From positions 1 to 64,000 of the forward strand of contig NZ_JALPQG010000001.1 of NCBI RefSeq assembly GCF_023195695.1: 64,000 nt of DNA, written 5' to 3'. Below are positions 10,932 to 19,168 of this stretch, in pieces; the stretch's first letter is position 1; every line of letters starts with the position of its first letter. Source of the stretch: Aliiroseovarius sp. S1339. Lineage in GTDB: Bacteria > Pseudomonadota > Alphaproteobacteria > Rhodobacterales > Rhodobacteraceae. Below the pieces are notes generated by a model that had not been told where the DNA came from, made no database searches, and saw only the letters and a program-made list of their open reading frames with translations. The position numbers and the translations under genes are program-made.

Positions 10932-10950
10932 CTGACTATAATATAATCAG
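10932..10950. promoter_or_regulatory. AT-rich 19-base palindrome in a divergent promoter region
   Basis: CTGACTATAATATAATCAG is a near-perfect inverted repeat (one mismatched pair plus the centre) and contains TATAAT and TATAATC-type -10 sequences. It sits in the 98-base gap between the leftward GlxA gene and the rightward XRE-cupin gene. It may be an operator or overlapping -10 elements. Which regulator binds is unknown. Confidence 0.4.
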
Positions 10951-11005
10951 TTTTCATGGAAAGGCGATTGATCGTTCTTCTATGACCCCCTAAAGCGATT
11001 GCGCT

Positions 11006-11662
11006 ATGGACATCGAGAAAATCAGCCCGAATATGGCGTCGAAACTCACCCAAAATCCGCACAAAACGCGGGATGGTGAACGAGAGAAAGTACTTGAGGT
11101 CGCCATCGGCCGTGAGGTGCGTGCTTTTCGCCGCCAGAAAGAGCTTACCGTGGCCGAGCTGGCCGCGATCACCGGACTTTCGATCGGTATGTTGTCAAAG
11201 ATCGAAAACGGCAACACATCCCCATCGCTGACGACCTTGCAAACGCTCGCCAACGCGCTGAGCGTGCCGCTGACCGGCTTCTTCCGCCGCTTTGAGGAAA
11301 GTCGCCAAGCCGTCCATACAAAAGCAGGTGAGGGGGTTGAAATTGACCGCGAAGGCACGCGTGCGAACCACCAATACAACCTGTTGGGACATATTGGTGC
11401 GAACGCCTCTGGCGTCATCGTGGAGCCGTATCTGATTACGCTCAGCGACAAGTCAGACGTGTTTCCAGCCTTTCAGCATGGCGGGATCGAGACGATCTAT
11501 ATGCTGGAGGGAGAGGTCGACTATCGCCATGGTGACGTCGTGCATTCCTTGCAGCCTGGTGACACATTGTTCTTCGACGCAGATGCCCCGCATGGGCCAG
11601 AGCAGTTGGTGAAATTGCCCGCCCGCTATCTGTCGATCATCAGCTACCCGCAAAACGCCTGA
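11006..11662 (+). CDS. XRE-family regulator with C-terminal cupin sensor
   Basis: 218 residues. A Cro/C1-type helix-turn-helix lies at about residues 35-90 (ELTVAELAAITGLSIGMLSK, then ENGNTSPSLTTLQTLANAL). A cupin_2 beta-barrel follows at about 145-205 (ETIYMLEGEVDYRHGD, LQPGDTLFFDADAPHGPE). Proteins of this build often regulate amine, amino acid or aldehyde catabolism and sense a small molecule in the cupin. It ends 25 bases from the 3' end of dmmC on the other strand. No strong ribosome site precedes the ATG; an in-frame ATG nine codons later is possible. Confidence 0.82.
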   Translation: MDIEKISPNMASKLTQNPHKTRDGEREKVLEVAIGREVRAFRRQKELTVAELAAITGLSIGMLSKIENGNTSPSLTTLQTLANALSVPLTGFFRRFEESRQAVHTKAGEGVEIDREGTRANHQYNLLGHIGANASGVIVEPYLITLSDKSDVFPAFQHGGIETIYMLEGEVDYRHGDVVHSLQPGDTLFFDADAPHGPEQLVKLPARYLSIISYPQNA

Positions 11663-11687
11663 CAGACCAATCCCCGTGCCCGCGCAG

Positions 11688-12755
11688 TTACTTCTGCAAA
11701 GGCGGCTCGGTATCAGTGTCAGCGAACACGCCCAGTGACGTGGGCAGCCCGTCGTCGAATTGTGACAAGTAGTCCAGCATCATCGGGCGGTTGTCGATGA
11801 AACCTTTGTAGGTTGCCAATTCATCGGGCAAATCGCGGATCACGCGATGCAAGCGGCGGCCCCATTTGGGCTTCGTCATCAGATCTTGGAAGCTGCACAA
11901 ATAACAGCGGATCGGGAACACCAGCGCATTCGAGCGCGGCAGGCGGAAGAATGTCTGCAGCTCCACTCTCAGATGTTGCTTTGACCCAATATTTTCCGGC
12001 GTCAGCGACGTCTTCTGGATGCCCCATTTGTGATAGTTCTCTGGGCTGGTATCCAGCAGAGGGTTCACCGTCATCGTCCAGTTCAATCGCCGCGCAGGTG
12101 CACCTTGCTGGATGTTGAGCAAGAACTTCAGCGCACGCACAAAGATGCCCTTCTCATGGGCCAGCGGCACAGGTGCGTGCCATTCAAAAAAGTTCATGCC
12201 GATATCGAAATCAAGCGACCAGTCAGCCTGCGTCGTGATCATACCCGCATCCATCCACAGGTTTTCGTCACGCTGGTCCAACACGCAGAAATCACCCTGC
12301 GCTTGACGCGTGATGTATTCCATTGGTCCGTAAGGCAGCGTGGTTTCGTCCATGAATGTGAACGTGTCGTCGATCCCCATGGGTTTGTTGACCCACCGCC
12401 ATGTGTCCCCGTCACGGTGCAGCTCGAACAGGTCGGGATAATCCTCTGATTTGGAAACCATGATCAGTTCCAGCAAGTCCCAACCTGCCAGCGTCATATG
12501 CGGTAAGCATTGGCACCGCAGTGGGTCATCCGCCAACACCATGGCGCGGTCACGCATCTCGGCCACGTAATGCTCGTCCACATCGAAGCGCTTCTCATAA
12601 ACCGAGTCCGCTGGCCCTCCTCGGTGTTGTTCCATGTTAACCGAATACATGTAGCTGTCTTCGTGGAACGGGAACGGGAAGCGGTCGATGGCCCTTTGCG
12701 AATTGTGGAAAGAGTAGTCGTCACGGAAGGTTTCGTCATTGAATTGCAGGGTCAT
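11688..12755 (-). CDS. dmmC: Dimethylamine monooxygenase subunit C (DUF3445, heme-dependent N-demethylase type)
   Basis: About 355 residues of the DUF3445 (heme-dependent oxidative N-demethylase) family. Recognisable stretches include QCLPHMTLAGWDLLELIMVS and LRVELQTFFRLPRSNALVFP. It is taken as a subunit of the enzyme converting dimethylamine to methylamine and formaldehyde. The ORF is open further upstream, but that extension would overlap dmmB. I chose the ATG at 12755, one base after the dmmB stop. It is the last gene of dmmDABC. The subunit name follows the gene order of characterised dmmDABC clusters. Confidence 0.85.
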   Translation of the reverse strand: MTLQFNDETFRDDYSFHNSQRAIDRFPFPFHEDSYMYSVNMEQHRGGPADSVYEKRFDVDEHYVAEMRDRAMVLADDPLRCQCLPHMTLAGWDLLELIMVSKSEDYPDLFELHRDGDTWRWVNKPMGIDDTFTFMDETTLPYGPMEYITRQAQGDFCVLDQRDENLWMDAGMITTQADWSLDFDIGMNFFEWHAPVPLAHEKGIFVRALKFLLNIQQGAPARRLNWTMTVNPLLDTSPENYHKWGIQKTSLTPENIGSKQHLRVELQTFFRLPRSNALVFPIRCYLCSFQDLMTKPKWGRRLHRVIRDLPDELATYKGFIDNRPMMLDYLSQFDDGLPTSLGVFADTDTEPPLQK

Positions 12756-12756
12756 A

Positions 12757-13743
12757 TTAGCGGTCCAGTTCCAGAGATTTGCCAACAAAGCGACTGACGC
12801 AGGGCATGATTTTCTTGCCTGATGCGTGTTCTTCGTCATCCAGCCAATGGTCGCGGTGGACGAATTCGCCATCCGCAGCGATCACTTCGGTTTCACATTG
12901 CCCGCATGAACCGCCGCGACACAGGAACGGGGCCTCGACCCCTGCCCGCTCGATTGCTTCCAACAGGCTTTCATCTTCGCGTACGGTGATGGTCTTGTCC
13001 GATCTGCACAGGCGCACTTCAAAGGGTTCGCCCGGTTCAGGAGCGAGGAATTCTTCCGAATGGACATGTTCATCGGGCCAGCCTGCGGCGGTGGCCGTGG
13101 CGTGAACCCAATTGATCATACCTTTTGGACCACAAACATAAGCATGGGTGCCTAAGGGTTGGCCGTCGAGCAGATGTTCAAGGTCAATCGCTTGAGATTG
13201 CTCATCAAAATAGATGTGCACCTTGCCCGGGTACTTATAGCTCAGAACGTCCACATAGCTGCCAAGGCTTTCCGAGCGGCAGGCGTAATGCAGCTCCCAA
13301 TTCCCGTTTGAACGTTCCAGCTGGGCAATCATTGCCATGAACGGGGTGATACCGATGCCACCTGCAAAGAACAAATGCTTGCGCGCGCGTAAATCCAGCG
13401 AGAACAGGTTGACCGGATAGGTGATCGTCATCTCGTCGCCGACCTTAACATTGCGGTGCATGAACAGCGAACCACCGCGCCCTTCATCGTCGCGACGCAC
13501 GGATATAGCGTAGGTCGACAAATCGCCCGGATCCGACATCAGTGAATAGGGGTTTAGACGCGTGCGGCCATTATCGTTCATCTCGACCACCGTGTGCGCC
13601 CCACCAGAGAATGGTGGGAAAAGCGCACCATCGCGGCGTTGGAATTCAAATCGCGTGACGAGGTCATTCAGCGGTACGACAGCAGAGACGGCAATGTCGA
13701 TCTTCTCGGCTCCGGCCTTCACTTTCTGGGGTGCGGCGCTCAT
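12757..13743 (-). CDS. dmmB: Dimethylamine monooxygenase subunit B (ferredoxin reductase-ferredoxin)
   Basis: 328 residues with the layout of phthalate-dioxygenase-reductase/VanB proteins. A flavin-binding barrel comes first (RLNPYSLMSDPG), then an NAD(P) domain (FFAGGIGITPFMAMI, THAYVCGPKGMI) and a C-terminal plant-type [2Fe-2S] domain with cysteines in CRGGSCGQC and a fourth in MPCVSR. It should carry electrons from NAD(P)H to the oxygenase component. The ATG shares four bases (ATGA) with the dmmA stop, so the two are translationally coupled. The open frame extends upstream into dmmA, but that part has no reductase similarity. Confidence 0.87.
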   Translation of the reverse strand: MSAAPQKVKAGAEKIDIAVSAVVPLNDLVTRFEFQRRDGALFPPFSGGAHTVVEMNDNGRTRLNPYSLMSDPGDLSTYAISVRRDDEGRGGSLFMHRNVKVGDEMTITYPVNLFSLDLRARKHLFFAGGIGITPFMAMIAQLERSNGNWELHYACRSESLGSYVDVLSYKYPGKVHIYFDEQSQAIDLEHLLDGQPLGTHAYVCGPKGMINWVHATATAAGWPDEHVHSEEFLAPEPGEPFEVRLCRSDKTITVREDESLLEAIERAGVEAPFLCRGGSCGQCETEVIAADGEFVHRDHWLDDEEHASGKKIMPCVSRFVGKSLELDR

Positions 13744-14336
13744 TCGTAAATCCCCTTCGCTTCGGGCACATTGCCCGGGTCTTCTGCGTCGATACATACA
13801 CCCTGATAGGCGGCTAAACGGCGCGAGTAGTGGTCGCGCACAAACAGGTTCAGGCCACAATGCGCACAGACAAAAGGATCGGTTTCCACGTCTTCGGTGA
13901 TGCCTTTGCAATGCACACATTGCATTCGCCGCGCGATGGAGCCGCGATGCTCCGTCTGAATGGCGGTGTGTGGATATCCGGCCTGCATCGCCTCGTTCTG
14001 GGCTTGGCCCATCAAACCTTCGGTACCGGCAAGGTAGATTTGCAGACCCATATGGGCGTTTTGCAGAACATGACGGATGCGCTGAAGCGAGGCCGCGTAG
14101 CTAGGTCCCTCATAAAACTGGGCAGGCTTGAGTGCGCGAAGTTTATCCGTGAAGACGGCACCTTTTGGGATATAGATGATGTGGGTTTTGGCCATTAGTT
14201 CAGGTGTGGCCACGTCGAGAATCGCCTCGGCCCCGTCAGCATCCGCGACCATCAGGTGATGTTTTCCGGGGCGCGCTTCCAACGTACCATAGACGGGGCG
14301 GCTTCTTATTGACGGCGGGAATTCAAACTTAGGCAT
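13740..14336 (-). CDS. dmmA: Dimethylamine monooxygenase subunit A
   Basis: 198 residues. It is recognised by position between dmmD and dmmB and by its C-terminal metal-binding region with CVHCKG and CAHCGL (two CxxC pairs 18 residues apart), followed by FVRDHYSRR. The N-terminal 130 residues resemble a small oxidoreductase-type fold (THIIYIPKGAVFTDK, QNAHMGLQIYLAGTEGLMGQ), close to the NAD domain of reductases. The two CxxC pairs suggest a rubredoxin-like or zinc site, so it may be an electron-transfer or structural subunit. Its exact role in the complex is not obvious from sequence. Confidence 0.8.
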   Translation of the reverse strand: MPKFEFPPSIRSRPVYGTLEARPGKHHLMVADADGAEAILDVATPELMAKTHIIYIPKGAVFTDKLRALKPAQFYEGPSYAASLQRIRHVLQNAHMGLQIYLAGTEGLMGQAQNEAMQAGYPHTAIQTEHRGSIARRMQCVHCKGITEDVETDPFVCAHCGLNLFVRDHYSRRLAAYQGVCIDAEDPGNVPEAKGIYE

Positions 14337-14391
14337 TGTCGTCCTCTAGTAAAGCAAGAAGGGCGCGAGCCTTAACCCGCACCCTATCCGA

Positions 14392-15540
14392 TTAGCCTTT
14401 GGCGATACGAATTGTCTTTTCTTTGTCGTAGAATGGCATCTCTTCGGTAACACAGCCGATTTCGGTGCCGTCCTCGTTTCTTACCGTCAATTTCACGCCT
14501 GGTGTAGCGCAATCCTTGGGCATACGGGCGATGCCGACATTGTGCTTGTTCAGCTCGGAATACATCCCGAAGGTCACGACGCCAACTTTCTTGCCATCCT
14601 GCAACAAATCCGCACCTTCGTCGGCCGGTGTGGTGCCGTCCAGACGGACGCCGTAGATCTTGAAGCGCTCCTTGCCCTCTAACGCATAGTGGTTTTCCGC
14701 ACCGATGAAGCCAGTCTTTTCCGGCGAGACCGTGAATTCCAGACCCAGTTCCCATATCGTGTCGCCCACATGCGGGGCGTCATCAAACGGATAGGTCTCG
14801 GAGTTGTCGCCCGGGTAGAACAGCAGGTAGCTTTCGGTGCGCAACAAATCGAGGGTCGAAAACTGCACCGGACGGATCCCCATGCTTGCGCCTTCGGACA
14901 GGATGTTGTCCCACAAATGCGTGGCATCCTTGGCGCCTACGAAAATCTCATAGCCCCGCTCGCCGGTGTAACCCGTACGAGAGATCATCACATCACGTCC
15001 AAACAGCCGCGTGTTCATGATGCCGAAATAGGCAAGATCACGGATGCCCTTGATGTGCTTGGCAAGGAAATCGACTGCGACAGGGCCTTGCAATGACATG
15101 TCGTGCAGGTCGTCGTCGAACAATACAGAGACGTTTTTGGCGGCTGCAACGGACGTGAACTGCTCCATCCCCGCGCCTGTGCCGTGGACGACCATCCATG
15201 TGTTCACCGCAAGATGATAGATGATGCAATCGTCGATGAACTTGCCATCAGCGTTCAGGATAGAGGCGTATGTTGAGCGGCCCGGAGCTATCTTTTCGAC
15301 GTTGCGGGTGGTTACCCGATCAATCACATAGGCCGCATCGGCGCCGACGATATGCAGTTTCTTCAGACCAGACACGTCCATCAGCCCGGCTTTGGTGCGG
15401 ATAGCTTCGTAGTCTGCTTTCGCCCGCTCGGGTGTATGATCATAGAACCAAGCGGTGCCCATACCGTTCCAATCCTCAAGCTCTCCACCGATTTCCGCGT
15501 GGCGGGGGGCGAGGACGGAGTGTCTCCAGATTATGGCCAT
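14392..15540 (-). CDS. dmmD: GcvT-family protein of the dimethylamine monooxygenase operon
   Basis: 382 residues of the GcvT/aminomethyltransferase family, with LMDVSGLKKLHIVGADAA near the N-terminus, RTGYTGERGYEIFVG in the middle and GARDATHLWD-like folate-site features (GAKDATHLWD here). It is the first gene of dmmDABC. A likely task is trapping the formaldehyde made by DmmABC on tetrahydrofolate; this is inferred from the fold and operon. The ATG at 15540 follows GGGAGA by seven bases and gives MAIIWRHSVLAPRH; the open frame continues 15 codons upstream without similarity. Confidence 0.82.
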   Translation of the reverse strand: MAIIWRHSVLAPRHAEIGGELEDWNGMGTAWFYDHTPERAKADYEAIRTKAGLMDVSGLKKLHIVGADAAYVIDRVTTRNVEKIAPGRSTYASILNADGKFIDDCIIYHLAVNTWMVVHGTGAGMEQFTSVAAAKNVSVLFDDDLHDMSLQGPVAVDFLAKHIKGIRDLAYFGIMNTRLFGRDVMISRTGYTGERGYEIFVGAKDATHLWDNILSEGASMGIRPVQFSTLDLLRTESYLLFYPGDNSETYPFDDAPHVGDTIWELGLEFTVSPEKTGFIGAENHYALEGKERFKIYGVRLDGTTPADEGADLLQDGKKVGVVTFGMYSELNKHNVGIARMPKDCATPGVKLTVRNEDGTEIGCVTEEMPFYDKEKTIRIAKG

Positions 15541-15712
15541 GTTGGTCTCCCTGTCGTGTTTTTGTGAATCTTTGTTGGGACGCATTGAGCCTCAGAGCAG
15601 CTCAAAAAGCAACATTGCAGGCAAATTTTTTTCCTGACAGGCAATATTGAAGAGGCAGCCTTTTTCCGCCCCCTCCATCTTCCGAAACAATCTTACGCTA
15701 AAGACAGCATCG

Positions 15713-15743
15713 TTGACAGAATCTAAGTCTGTGAGTTTATATA
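15713..15743 (+). promoter_or_regulatory. Candidate sigma70-type promoter of the amt operon
   Basis: TTGACA at 15713-15718 is followed after 17 bases by TTTATA at 15736-15741 (overlapping TATATA at 15738-15743). The pair lies about 60 bases before the GTG start of amt in the 261-base divergent region between dmmD and amt. A GGGAG ribosome site is at 15791-15795. Sequence evidence only. Confidence 0.5.
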
Positions 15744-15801
15744 CAGGAATAAAATATCACTAACAGGCAAAAAGCCTGAAAATTCAACAGGGAGTTGAAC
15801 A

Positions 15802-17178
15802 GTGGACGGTAATCTAAACGCACTGACCACGGTGTTCACCGAGTTTTATTACTGGGTCACCGTGGTCTTCATGTTCCTCATTCACGTCGGGTTTTGTATG
15901 TATGAGGTTGGCGCAAGCCGACGGCGCAACCATATGCACACGCTGATGAAAAACATCATGATCATTCCCTTGGTCACTGTTACGTTTTTCTTCTTTGGAT
16001 GGTGGATATATTGGGCATTTCCCAACTTCTACATCTTTGGTGGCTCAATTGATTTTGACGCCGGCGCAGCCAACACGCCTTGGTCCCCAACCATGGCGAC
16101 CAACCTCGAAGATCGAATCACTGGCGTTTTTTGGGCCGCGTTCTTGCTGTTCTCATGGACAGCGGCTTCTATCGTGTCCGGCTCTGTGATCGAACGTATC
16201 CGATCGTCCGCCTTGTGGGTCCACGCCGTCCTTATTGGGTCAGTATTCTGGATCATCGACGCGGCTTGGGGGTGGCACTATGCGGGCTGGATGGTCAAAT
16301 ACCTTGGCTACCACGACGCCTATGCGTCTGGTGTGATCCATGCGATTGCGGGCGGTTATGCGCTTGGTGTGATCATGGTGCTGGGCCCCCGCATCGGTAA
16401 GTTTGCAGCCGACGGCACCCCACGCGATATTCCACCGCATAACCCGTGGCTGCTAACCGTCGGGATTTTCCTGATCTATACCGGTTTCTGGGGCTTCTAC
16501 GCCGCCTGTAACGTGCCGATCATCGCTCCTGAAGTGATTGATGGTCAAATCGTTGGCACCACTTGGACAGCCACGAATATCTATCTGGCACCGACGACCT
16601 TATCGGCGATTACCTTCAACTTCCTGATGTCTTTGTCGGGCGGTCTGATGGCGGCTTACGTGGTCTCAAAAGGCGATGCGTTCTGGACATTCTCAGGCGG
16701 TCTTGCCGGGATCATCACTGCGTCGGCGGGCAATGACCTTTACCACCCGATCCAAGCCATGTTGGTTGGCGCTGTTGGCGTCGTGATCGTCTACAAGCTG
16801 CACTACTGGGTAGAGAAGCGGTTCAAACTTGACGATGCTGTGGGTGCGGTCGCGGTGCACGGCTATTCCGGTGTTGTCGGTCTGATCATTGCAGGCTTCC
16901 TACTTTGGGGCGCGCCTACCTCACCATTCGAAGGCTATGCGACGATCACACCGTGGGGCCAAGCCACCGGTGCCGTGATCATGTTCTTCGTGCTGGGTTT
17001 CTTGCCGGGGTTCCTTGTGTCCAAAATGCAGGCCGCCGCTGGTGTACTGCGCATTCCAGAAGAGGTGGAATTGCAAGGGCTCGACTATGCAGAACACCAC
17101 GCCTACGAGGACGCAAAGGCTGACATAATCGAAGCCGACAAAGCGCATCTTGCAGCCACAACAACTCCAGCAGAGTAA
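15802..17178 (+). CDS. amt: Divergent Amt-family ammonium/methylammonium channel
   Basis: 458 residues, about 11 membrane helices. The pore features of Amt proteins are present in divergent contexts: the twin-histidine pair is found in GVIHAIAGGYALG and AVAVHGYSGVVG, the recruitment-site aspartate in LGYHDAYASG, and SGSVIERIR stands where SG..AER is usual. Start is GTG with a GGGAG ribosome site. Between dmmDABC and mgsABC-gmaS, uptake or recapture of methylammonium or of ammonium from methylamine use is a reasonable role. Substrate preference cannot be decided from sequence. The acidic C-terminal tail is rich in Asp, Glu and Ala. Confidence 0.85.
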   Translation: MDGNLNALTTVFTEFYYWVTVVFMFLIHVGFCMYEVGASRRRNHMHTLMKNIMIIPLVTVTFFFFGWWIYWAFPNFYIFGGSIDFDAGAANTPWSPTMATNLEDRITGVFWAAFLLFSWTAASIVSGSVIERIRSSALWVHAVLIGSVFWIIDAAWGWHYAGWMVKYLGYHDAYASGVIHAIAGGYALGVIMVLGPRIGKFAADGTPRDIPPHNPWLLTVGIFLIYTGFWGFYAACNVPIIAPEVIDGQIVGTTWTATNIYLAPTTLSAITFNFLMSLSGGLMAAYVVSKGDAFWTFSGGLAGIITASAGNDLYHPIQAMLVGAVGVVIVYKLHYWVEKRFKLDDAVGAVAVHGYSGVVGLIIAGFLLWGAPTSPFEGYATITPWGQATGAVIMFFVLGFLPGFLVSKMQAAAGVLRIPEEVELQGLDYAEHHAYEDAKADIIEADKAHLAATTTPAE

Positions 17179-17188
17179 GGAGACGAGT

Positions 17189-17404
17189 ATGTCAACTATT
17201 GGATACAAAGACTGGGCCGTTGATCTTGCCGAAGTAGGAGCCGTCTATCCGCTCCAAGGCTGGGAGGTCGCGATGACCATCGTAGGCGTAATTTTCTGGC
17301 TGGTGTGGCACCGCATCCAGTTTGTTCGCGAAGGCGAACATCTGGAGAAAGCCAAGAAGATGGGAGATCAGGACAAAGTCAAAAAAGCGCTCGAGCGATA
17401 CTAG
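17189..17404 (+). CDS. Small single-pass membrane protein downstream of amt
   Basis: 71 residues from the ATG at 17189, preceded by AAGGAGA. There is one hydrophobic segment (VAMTIVGVIFWLVWHRIQFV, about residues 28-47) and then a highly charged, mostly helical tail (GEHLEKAKKMGDQDKVKKAL). It begins ten bases after the amt stop, so it is almost certainly co-transcribed with amt. I do not recognise a named family. A stabilising or regulatory partner of the channel is the simplest guess, in place of the GlnK that often accompanies amt. Confidence 0.75.
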   Translation: MSTIGYKDWAVDLAEVGAVYPLQGWEVAMTIVGVIFWLVWHRIQFVREGEHLEKAKKMGDQDKVKKALERY

Positions 17405-17411
17405 AGTTTCG

Positions 17412-17441
17412 CGAGGGGGCGGCTTAACAATCGCCTCCTCG
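17412..17441 (+). terminator. Possible hairpin after the amt operon
   Basis: CGAGGGGGCG at 17412-17421 pairs with CGCCTCCTCG at 17432-17441 with one mismatch and a ten-base loop. There is no U-run after it, so it may be a weak or factor-dependent end, or an RNA-stabilising hairpin, before mgsA. Confidence 0.35.
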
Positions 17442-17544
17442 ACCTATCCTCATAGGAATATTTATTTCCTCAGGGTTGAGAGTTGTTTTTTTTGATGCTA
17501 GCCTTTGATTCAGCTGCAAACCCACTCCCGAAAGGATCACGCAT

Positions 17545-18474
17545 ATGTGCGGAATTGTTGGACTTTTCCTGAAAGACCCTTTGCTTGAGCCAAAGCTCGG
17601 CGACATGCTGACTGACATGCTGATCACGATGACGGATCGCGGGCCGGACAGTGCGGGTATCGCAATTTATGGGGCGGAGTCAGAAGGCAACTCCAAACTG
17701 ACCGTACAATCGGACACGCCTGATCAGGATTTTTCCAAGCTCGACAATGAGTTGCGCAAGATGGTCAAAGGCAAGGTCTCAATGGATGTGATCGACACTC
17801 ACGCAGTGCTAACGATGCAAGCCGACCAGATCGCAATAGCCCGCGCCGCGTTGGCCGAAATCCGGCCGTCGGTTCGGGTCATGTCTCAGGGCGATACGCT
17901 GGAAATCTACAAGGAAGTTGGCTTGCCCAAAGATGTGGCAGCACGCTTTAACCTGCGACAGATGAGTGGGACGCATGGCATCGGCCACACACGAATGGCC
18001 ACCGAGTCGGCGGTGACAACCATGGGGGCGCACCCGTTCAACACTGGCACGGACCAGTGCTTGGTCCATAACGGCTCGTTGTCCAACCACAACTCCCTAC
18101 GTCGCAAGCTGCGCCGCCTTGGCGTTCACATCGAGACCGAGAACGACACAGAAGTGGGCGCGGCCTACCTGACGTGGAAAATGCAGACCGGCTCGACGTT
18201 GGGCGAAGCCCTGCAATCAAGCCTCGACGATCTGGACGGTTTCTTCACCTTTGTCGTTGGCACCAAGGACGGCTTCGGCGTGGTGCGCGACCCGATCGCG
18301 TGCAAACCTGCAGTTATGGCCGAGACGGACCAATACGTGGCCTTCGGGTCCGAGTATCGTGCTTTGGTGAACCTGCCAGGCATCGACACCGCCCGCGTCT
18401 GGGAGCCGGAACCCGCAACGGTTTATTTCTGGTCGCACAACGCGGCACCCACCGCACAAGAGAAAGCGGCATAA
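17545..18474 (+). CDS. mgsA: N-methylglutamate synthase subunit A (class II glutamine amidotransferase type)
   Basis: 309 residues starting MCGIVGLF, so Cys2 is the N-terminal nucleophile of an Ntn-type glutamine amidotransferase. Other family features are TDRGPDSAGIAIYG, GIGHTRMATESAVTTMGAHP, CLVHNGSLSNHNSLRR and DGFFTFVVG. It corresponds to the amidotransferase part of glutamate synthase split into its own gene. With MgsB and MgsC it makes N-methylglutamate using the methylamino group carried by gamma-glutamylmethylamide. mgsB starts at the base after its stop. Confidence 0.87.
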   Translation: MCGIVGLFLKDPLLEPKLGDMLTDMLITMTDRGPDSAGIAIYGAESEGNSKLTVQSDTPDQDFSKLDNELRKMVKGKVSMDVIDTHAVLTMQADQIAIARAALAEIRPSVRVMSQGDTLEIYKEVGLPKDVAARFNLRQMSGTHGIGHTRMATESAVTTMGAHPFNTGTDQCLVHNGSLSNHNSLRRKLRRLGVHIETENDTEVGAAYLTWKMQTGSTLGEALQSSLDDLDGFFTFVVGTKDGFGVVRDPIACKPAVMAETDQYVAFGSEYRALVNLPGIDTARVWEPEPATVYFWSHNAAPTAQEKAA

Positions 18475-19158
18475 ATGCAAACATTCGATCTTGAAGCGCG
18501 TGGGTTGCGCGACCTGAACGCAACTCTCCACGCGCAGGCTGAGAATACGAACCAAACCCATTGGGAAATCATCAATCCAAAAGGCAGCCACGCGATCGCG
18601 GTGGGTCTGGACGCACCGATCGAGGTGAGTGTCAAAGGCTCAACCGGCTACTACTGCGCTGGAATGAACAAGCAGGCGACTGTGCATGTCCATGGCTCTG
18701 CCGGTCCGGGCACGGCCGAAAACATGATGTCAGGTACGGTGATCGTCGAAGGCGACGCATCACAATACGCGGGGGCGACCGGCCACGGTGGCACGCTGAT
18801 CATCAAGGGCAACGCATCGTCGCGCTGTGGAATTGCGATGAAAGGCATCGACATCATCGTGCACGGCGATGTTGGTCACATGTCCGCTTTCATGGCGCAG
18901 TCCGGCAATATCGTGGTCTGCGGCGATGCGGGCGACGCACTTGGTGACAGCTGCTACGAGGCTCGTTTTTTCGTGCGCGGTTCGGTCAAATCGCTTGGTG
19001 CCGATTGCATCGAAAAAGAGATGCGTCCCGAGCATATTGCCATTCTTGAAGACCTGCTTGAACGTGGCGGCTGCGACGCCAAAGCGTCCGAGTTCAGGCG
19101 CTATGGCTCGGCCCGCCAACTGTATAACTTCGATGTCGACAACGCTGCGGCTTATTAA
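18475..19158 (+). CDS. mgsB: N-methylglutamate synthase subunit B (GXGXG domain)
   Basis: 227 residues of the GXGXG right-handed beta-helix fold that forms the C-terminal domain of glutamate synthase large subunits. Repeating glycine-rich turns are visible: VHVHGSAGPGTAENM, IVEGDASQYAGATGHGG, IIKGNASSRCGIAMKG, IVHGDVGHMSAFMAQSG and VVCGDAGDALGDSCYEA. It is a structural part of the MgsABC complex. It begins directly after the mgsA stop and ends ten bases before the mgsC start. Confidence 0.87.
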   Translation: MQTFDLEARGLRDLNATLHAQAENTNQTHWEIINPKGSHAIAVGLDAPIEVSVKGSTGYYCAGMNKQATVHVHGSAGPGTAENMMSGTVIVEGDASQYAGATGHGGTLIIKGNASSRCGIAMKGIDIIVHGDVGHMSAFMAQSGNIVVCGDAGDALGDSCYEARFFVRGSVKSLGADCIEKEMRPEHIAILEDLLERGGCDAKASEFRRYGSARQLYNFDVDNAAAY

Positions 19159-19168
19159 GGATATCCCG

